Assembly: GCA_002067855.1 (NCBI GenBank)
Contig: MVQS01000097.1
Span: 1-8,125 of the forward strand
DNA: 8,125 nucleotides
Source: Syntrophaceae bacterium PtaB.Bin038
GTDB taxonomy: Bacteria; Desulfobacterota; Syntrophia; Syntrophales; UBA2192
Direction: 5' to 3'
Position 1 is the first letter of the stretch. Each line of letters starts with the position of its first letter. Positions 5,829 through 8,125 of the stretch are shown here, piece by piece. Below the pieces are notes generated by a model that saw only the letters and a list, made by a program, of their open reading frames with translations, was not told the DNA's origin and made no database searches. A program made the position numbers and the translations under genes.

Positions 5829-6380
5829 TCAGTCCAGTTCGTACTCGAATGTGGCCACGATGTGCAGCGTGGCGAGGTTGAAGGTGTCGGGGAAGGGCGC
5901 GTAGGGCGCTGCGGCCTCAACGACGGCGAGAGCACCGCGATCGAGCGACTCCGACCCCGATGACGAGACAATGCCCGTCGAGACCAGGGAACCGTCGTGC
6001 TGGATGGAGAAGCGGACCACCGCCGTGCCCGTCTCGTTGCGCGAAAAGGCATCCGGGGGGTATGCCCAGAGGGCTTCGATCCTCTGTCGCAGGTCTCGAA
6101 GATAGGAGCGGTACTTCCCGGAGTTACTCCCGAGATCGACGGTTTCCTCGGGGCCGGGAGCGGGCTCCCGGTGGGGTCTGTCGAGGGGCAGGTCCTTTTT
6201 GATCACCGCCTTTCGGCTGTCGTCGGGCGCGTTTTGCGGTGCGTCGGCCAGCCGCACGGTGTAGCTCTCGAAGGGAAGGGGGGAGCCGGACGAGATCAGG
6301 AGGCCCGCGAGAGCCAGCAAGGCCGCGTGGAAGGCGAAGGACGCGAGGACGAATCGGACCAGGGCTTTCTTGGATACCAT
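5829..6380 (-). CDS. TonB C-terminal-domain protein with a single N-terminal membrane anchor
   Basis: A 183-residue TonB-like protein. TonB proteins sit in the inner membrane through one N-terminal helix and reach across the periplasm to outer-membrane partners. Here KK (4-5) precedes a hydrophobic segment of about 8-30, followed by a short linker (about 45-85) that has prolines and charges but is much shorter than the Pro-rich arm of classical TonB. The C domain spans about 90-182: YLRDLRQRIEALWAYPPDA (93-111), ETGTAVVRFSIQHDGSL (116-132), IVSSSGSESLDRGAL (137-151) and the APYAPFP segment (158-164). This is the TonB family C-terminal pattern. No exbB, exbD or receptor gene is nearby, so it may serve an outer-membrane or envelope role other than iron uptake. 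The ATG at 6378-6380 has only a weak GGCGGG site upstream. A strong promoter candidate lies at 6405-6444. Confidence 0.88.
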   Translation of the reverse strand: MVSKKALVRFVLASFAFHAALLALAGLLISSGSPLPFESYTVRLADAPQNAPDDSRKAVIKKDLPLDRPHREPAPGPEETVDLGSNSGKYRSYLRDLRQRIEALWAYPPDAFSRNETGTAVVRFSIQHDGSLVSTGIVSSSGSESLDRGALAVVEAAAPYAPFPDTFNLATLHIVATFEYELD

Positions 6381-6404
6381 GAGGGCACACCCGCCGGAGA
6401 ACCC

Positions 6405-6433
6405 GTTATAGTCGACAGATTGAAAGAAAGCAA
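6405..6433 (-). promoter_or_regulatory. Sigma-70-like promoter for the TonB-like gene
   Basis: Read leftward, TTGCTT (complement of 6428-6433) is followed after exactly 17 bases by TATAAC (complement of 6405-6410), a 5 of 6 match to the -10 box. It lies 25 bp upstream of the ATG of the TonB-like gene, giving a very short leader. The -35 is only fair (3 of 6). Confidence 0.5.
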
Positions 6434-6444
6434 GTTTGCTGCCA
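6429..6444 (-). promoter_or_regulatory. Sigma-54-like -24/-12 promoter for the TonB-like gene
   Basis: Read leftward the 16 bases are TGGCAGCAAACTTGCT. Against the sigma-54 consensus TGGCACGrNNNTTGCW, the GG and GC pairs are at the correct spacing and only two positions differ. The predicted start would be near 6416, about 36 bases before the ATG at 6380. It overlaps the -35 of the sigma-70-like candidate. No enhancer-binding protein gene is in the window. Confidence 0.45.
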
Positions 6445-6469
6445 ACACGGACAGAGGCTGGGGAGTGCC

Positions 6470-6922
6470 ATGGATCGGGACGAGCAATTCATGAGGCTTG
6501 CCCTCGACGAGGCTCAGGAGGCCATGGAGGCGGGCGAGGTCCCCGTGGGCGCCGTCGTCGTCCGGGGCGGGGAGGTCATCGCCTCGGCCCACAACGCTCC
6601 CGTGGGGCTCCGTGACCCCTCGGCCCATGCCGAGATCCTCGCCCTGCGCAAGGCCGCGGCGGTCGAGGGCAACTACCGCCTTGCGGGCACGACGCTCTAC
6701 GTGACGATCGAGCCCTGCCTCATGTGCGCGGGGGCCCTCGTCCACGCCCGCATTTCACGGCTCGTCTTCGGGGCGGCGGACCCGAAAGGGGGTGCCGCCG
6801 TTTCCCTCTACCGGGTGCTGGAGGATGGCCGCCTCAACCACCGGGTGGAGGTCGCAGGCGGGGTCCTGGCGACGGAATGCGCTGAAGTTTTGAGTAGATT
6901 TTTCCGCGAAAAACGATTATGA
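6470..6922 (+). CDS. tadA: tRNA-specific adenosine-34 deaminase
   Basis: TadA converts the wobble adenosine of tRNA-Arg(ACG) to inosine so that one tRNA can read CGU, CGC and CGA. The 150-residue protein is the usual length. It has the cytidine/deoxycytidylate deaminase zinc site: H53 and the proton-shuttling E55 in DPSAHAEILALR (49-60), and C83 and C86 in EPCLMCAGALVHARI (81-95). N42 in SAHNAP matches the conserved tRNA/substrate contact, and GAADPKGGA (101-109) is also typical. The start ATG at 6470 has a GGGGAG site 4 bases upstream. It is divergent from the TonB-like gene across 89 bp. The tRNA-Ser(CGA) gene begins 15 bp after its stop, so the two are probably on one transcript processed by tRNA-maturation enzymes. 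I do not see a clear promoter of its own. Confidence 0.96.
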   Translation: MDRDEQFMRLALDEAQEAMEAGEVPVGAVVVRGGEVIASAHNAPVGLRDPSAHAEILALRKAAAVEGNYRLAGTTLYVTIEPCLMCAGALVHARISRLVFGAADPKGGAAVSLYRVLEDGRLNHRVEVAGGVLATECAEVLSRFFREKRL

Positions 6923-6937
6923 ATCGTCCATAGGCGC

Positions 6938-7032
6938 GGAGAGATACCGAAGTGGTCATAACGGGACCGACTCGAAATCGGTTTGAGGGCCTAACAGCTC
7001 TCACGGGGGTTCGAATCCCCCTCTCTCCGCCA
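6938..7032 (+). tRNA. tRNA-Ser (anticodon CGA)
   Basis: A 95-base class II tRNA with encoded CCA. The acceptor stem is GGAGAGA (6938-6944) with TCTCTCC (7022-7028), discriminator G7029, and CCA at 7030-7032. The anticodon stem ACCGA/TCGGT encloses the loop CTCGAAA (6971-6977), giving anticodon CGA at 6973-6975, which reads UCG. A long variable arm, TGAGGGC/GCTCTCA with a central G-U pair (6984-7003), is the serine identity element. The T arm is GGGGG-TTCGAAT-CCCCC. It follows tadA by 15 bp and ends in a terminator at 7049-7067. Confidence 0.96.
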
Positions 7033-7048
7033 TTTTTATGCCCTTTTC

Positions 7049-7067
7049 CCGGCTAGCGCCGGTTTTT
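7049..7067 (+). terminator. Rho-independent terminator after tRNA-Ser(CGA)
   Basis: CCGGC (7049-7053), loop TAGC, and GCCGG (7058-7062) are followed directly by TTTTT (7063-7067). It starts 17 bp after the tRNA CCA end and should stop a tadA and tRNA-Ser transcript. The stem is short (5 bp) but all G-C. Confidence 0.75.
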
Positions 7068-7185
7068 CCCTGCCCCCCGCCGACGCCCGTTTCGGCATTT
7101 CCTCTTCCCTGATTTGCTTCGCATTTTGCCCTGCAAGAAGGGTATGGACAAACGGCGGCTAAACTGGTAAGAGACGCCCATTGCA

Positions 7186-7213
7186 AGGAGGGCTCCCAAC
7201 GGGGGCCCCTCTT
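7186..7213. repeat. Strong hairpin between the two tRNA genes
   Basis: GAGGGCTCCC (7188-7197), a three-base AAC loop, and GGGGGCCCCTC (7201-7211) form about ten pairs with one bulged C and one G-T; AG and TT outside add a little more. No T-run follows, so it is not an ordinary terminator. It sits about 20 bp upstream of tRNA-Ser(GGA), and would be in that tRNA's 5' leader or promoter. In the rest of the 200-bp gap (7033-7232), beyond the terminator at 7049, I see nothing definite, including no clear tRNA promoter. Confidence 0.4.
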
Positions 7214-7232
7214 CGCTGATAAGGGACATTTC

Positions 7233-7327
7233 GGAGAGATGCCAGAGAGGCCGAATGGGCACGACTGGAAATCGTGTGTGCGCCCCTTAAAGGTGCACCG
7301 GGGGTTCGAATCCCCCTCTCTCCGCCA
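7233..7327 (+). tRNA. tRNA-Ser (anticodon GGA)
   Basis: A 95-base class II tRNA with encoded CCA. The acceptor stem GGAGAGA (7233-7239) pairs with TCTCTCC (7317-7323), discriminator G7324, CCA 7325-7327. The anticodon stem CACGA/TCGTG encloses CTGGAAA (7265-7271), giving anticodon GGA at 7267-7269, which reads UCC and UCU. The long variable arm GTGCGCC/GGTGCAC has a central G-U pair, as in its neighbour. The last 29 bases (7299-7327) are identical to those of tRNA-Ser(CGA) at 7004-7032; the anticodon and variable arms differ. It is followed by its own terminator. Confidence 0.96.
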
Positions 7328-7333
7328 GAACAC

Positions 7334-7368
7334 AAAACGGCGGCGATCGGGTGTTGCCCGCCGTTTTT
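7334..7368 (+). terminator. Rho-independent terminator after tRNA-Ser(GGA)
   Basis: AAAACGGCGG (7334-7343) pairs without mismatch with CCGCCGTTTT (7358-7367), with a 14-base loop, and the T-run extends to 7368. It begins 6 bp after the tRNA CCA end. It separates the tRNA from the downstream threonine-synthase-like gene. Confidence 0.85.
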
Positions 7369-7399
7369 CTTTCCCGGGCCCCGGGCTGCGGATCGAGAC

Positions 7400-8125
7400 G
7401 TGAAAAGGCTCCTGTCCACCATCTCCGGCCAGATCTTCCCCTTCGAGCGCATCGAGGAGTTCGCCGGAAACGGGGAGTCCCTGGAGGTTTCCCTCGGCGG
7501 GTTGGCCGCCGCCCGGGTGAGATCGGGCCGGCACCTCTGGGAGCGATTCGCCGATTTCCTCCCCGTAGAGATCGACGGGGAGTTGAGCCTCGGCGAAGGC
7601 GGCACGCCGCTTCTGCCGGCGGGCAGGGCCCTTGAGGGTCACACCGGGATCGGCCGGCTTCTCTTGAAAAACGAGACCATGAACCCCACGTGGAGCTTCA
7701 AGGACCGGGGCTCGCTCACCACGATCGCCATGGCCCGGCAGATGGGGGAGCCCGTCACGGCCACGATCTCCACGGGCAACATGGGGAACTCGATCGCAGC
7801 CTACGCGGCGCATGCGGGGATTCGGGCCGTTGTCTTCGTCCCCCGCTACGCACCGCCGGAAAAGATCCGCGCCATGGACATCCACGGGGCCGCGGTCGTG
7901 AGGGTCGCCGCCCCCGATTACTCCGTGATGAAGCGGGAGGTCCTGGGGCTTGCGGCGGGACTCAACCTCCGCGTCGTGTCGGGAAACGGCCCGGTCCGCA
8001 CAGAGGGCTACAAGCTCGAGGCCTTCGAGATGTACGAGCAGCTCGAGGGCCGCGTCCCCGACTTCATCGCCGTGCCCACCTCGGCCTGCGGGCACATCCG
8101 GGGGATCTTCAAGGGCTACCGGGAA
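7400..8125 (+). CDS. thrC: Threonine synthase-like PLP enzyme, 3' part outside the window
   Basis: A fold-type II PLP enzyme, most like threonine synthase, which converts O-phosphohomoserine to threonine. The 242 codons present show LWERFADFLPVEI (47-59), SLGEGGTPLL (63-72), NPTWSFKDRG (95-104) with K101 as Schiff-base lysine, the substrate/phosphate loop STGNMGNSIAAYAAHAG (124-140), VVFVPRYAPPEKI (144-156), GNGPVRTEGYKLEAFEMYEQ (195-214) and FIAVPTSACGHIRGIFKGY (222-240). The order GEGGTPLL, NPT-SFKDR, S-GN-G is the threonine synthase pattern. The N terminus has the usual LEVSL and LW-RF-DFLP spacing but lacks the cysteines of the zinc ribbon found in many relatives. The GTG at 7400 is the only in-frame start before the domain that I find; its ribosome site is weak (GCGGAT). 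The frame is open to the edge, so about a third of the protein is missing. A threonine dehydratase or other PLP lyase relative is the main alternative. Confidence 0.8.
   Translation, partial: MKRLLSTISGQIFPFERIEEFAGNGESLEVSLGGLAAARVRSGRHLWERFADFLPVEIDGELSLGEGGTPLLPAGRALEGHTGIGRLLLKNETMNPTWSFKDRGSLTTIAMARQMGEPVTATISTGNMGNSIAAYAAHAGIRAVVFVPRYAPPEKIRAMDIHGAAVVRVAAPDYSVMKREVLGLAAGLNLRVVSGNGPVRTEGYKLEAFEMYEQLEGRVPDFIAVPTSACGHIRGIFKGYRE

Noticed and set aside
7001..8095. Minus-strand frames across the tRNA region encoding peptides such as GGERGIRTPG and ERGGFEPP
   Set aside because: These are the well-known false proteins made by translating the antisense of serine tRNA genes; the rest is antisense to the threonine-synthase-like gene.
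1..8125. Mobile elements, CRISPR arrays, defence or toxin-antitoxin genes
   Set aside because: No transposase, integrase, Cas, nuclease or small toxin-like frames were found, and no regularly spaced direct repeats of CRISPR type.

Overview
The window is a GC-rich stretch of bacterial chromosome holding eight protein genes (two cut by the window edges) and two serine tRNA genes. The mix points to a Desulfobacterota (former Deltaproteobacteria) bacterium, perhaps of the Syntrophaceae or a relative: an ECHDC3-like crotonase, a stand-alone Old Yellow Enzyme-type reductase with an iron-sulfur-like cysteine motif, a hotdog thioesterase, and an AlaT-like aminotransferase opposite the glycine cleavage genes. 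That assignment is inference from protein style; no marker gene here settles it.

Left part (1-2620): gcvT (aminomethyltransferase of the glycine cleavage system) runs leftward out of the window. A class I/II PLP aminotransferase runs rightward. Between them lie 562 bp with GC-rich hairpins near gcvT and an AT-rich island near 1133-1200 that probably holds the promoters. The pairing suggests amino acid and one-carbon metabolism.

Middle part (2633-5651): a leftward pair, crotonase-family protein then a small J-domain protein 11 bp behind it, is divergent from a rightward OYE-type flavin oxidoreductase. A 170-bp divergent region with a near-perfect palindrome (3941-3963) separates them. The reductase converges with a leftward PaaI-type thioesterase across a short repeat-rich zone (5113-5227) that also provides a likely terminator. 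Crotonase, reductase and thioesterase would all suit acyl-CoA or aromatic-CoA metabolism.

Right part (5829-8125): a small TonB C-terminal-domain protein is transcribed leftward from a promoter region that matches both sigma-54 and sigma-70 consensus. Rightward are tadA (tRNA-Arg wobble adenosine deaminase), tRNA-Ser(CGA), a terminator, tRNA-Ser(GGA), a second strong terminator, and the first 242 codons of a threonine-synthase-like PLP enzyme that runs off the window.

Nothing in the window looks like a defence system, CRISPR array, transposase or phage. The genes are mostly housekeeping or catabolic, and I do not see a convincing new multi-gene system. The most interesting points are at residue or site level: a CxxDxxC iron-sulfur-like motif in the reductase, a crotonase that lacks both catalytic glutamates, and a sigma-54-like promoter before an orphan TonB-like gene.
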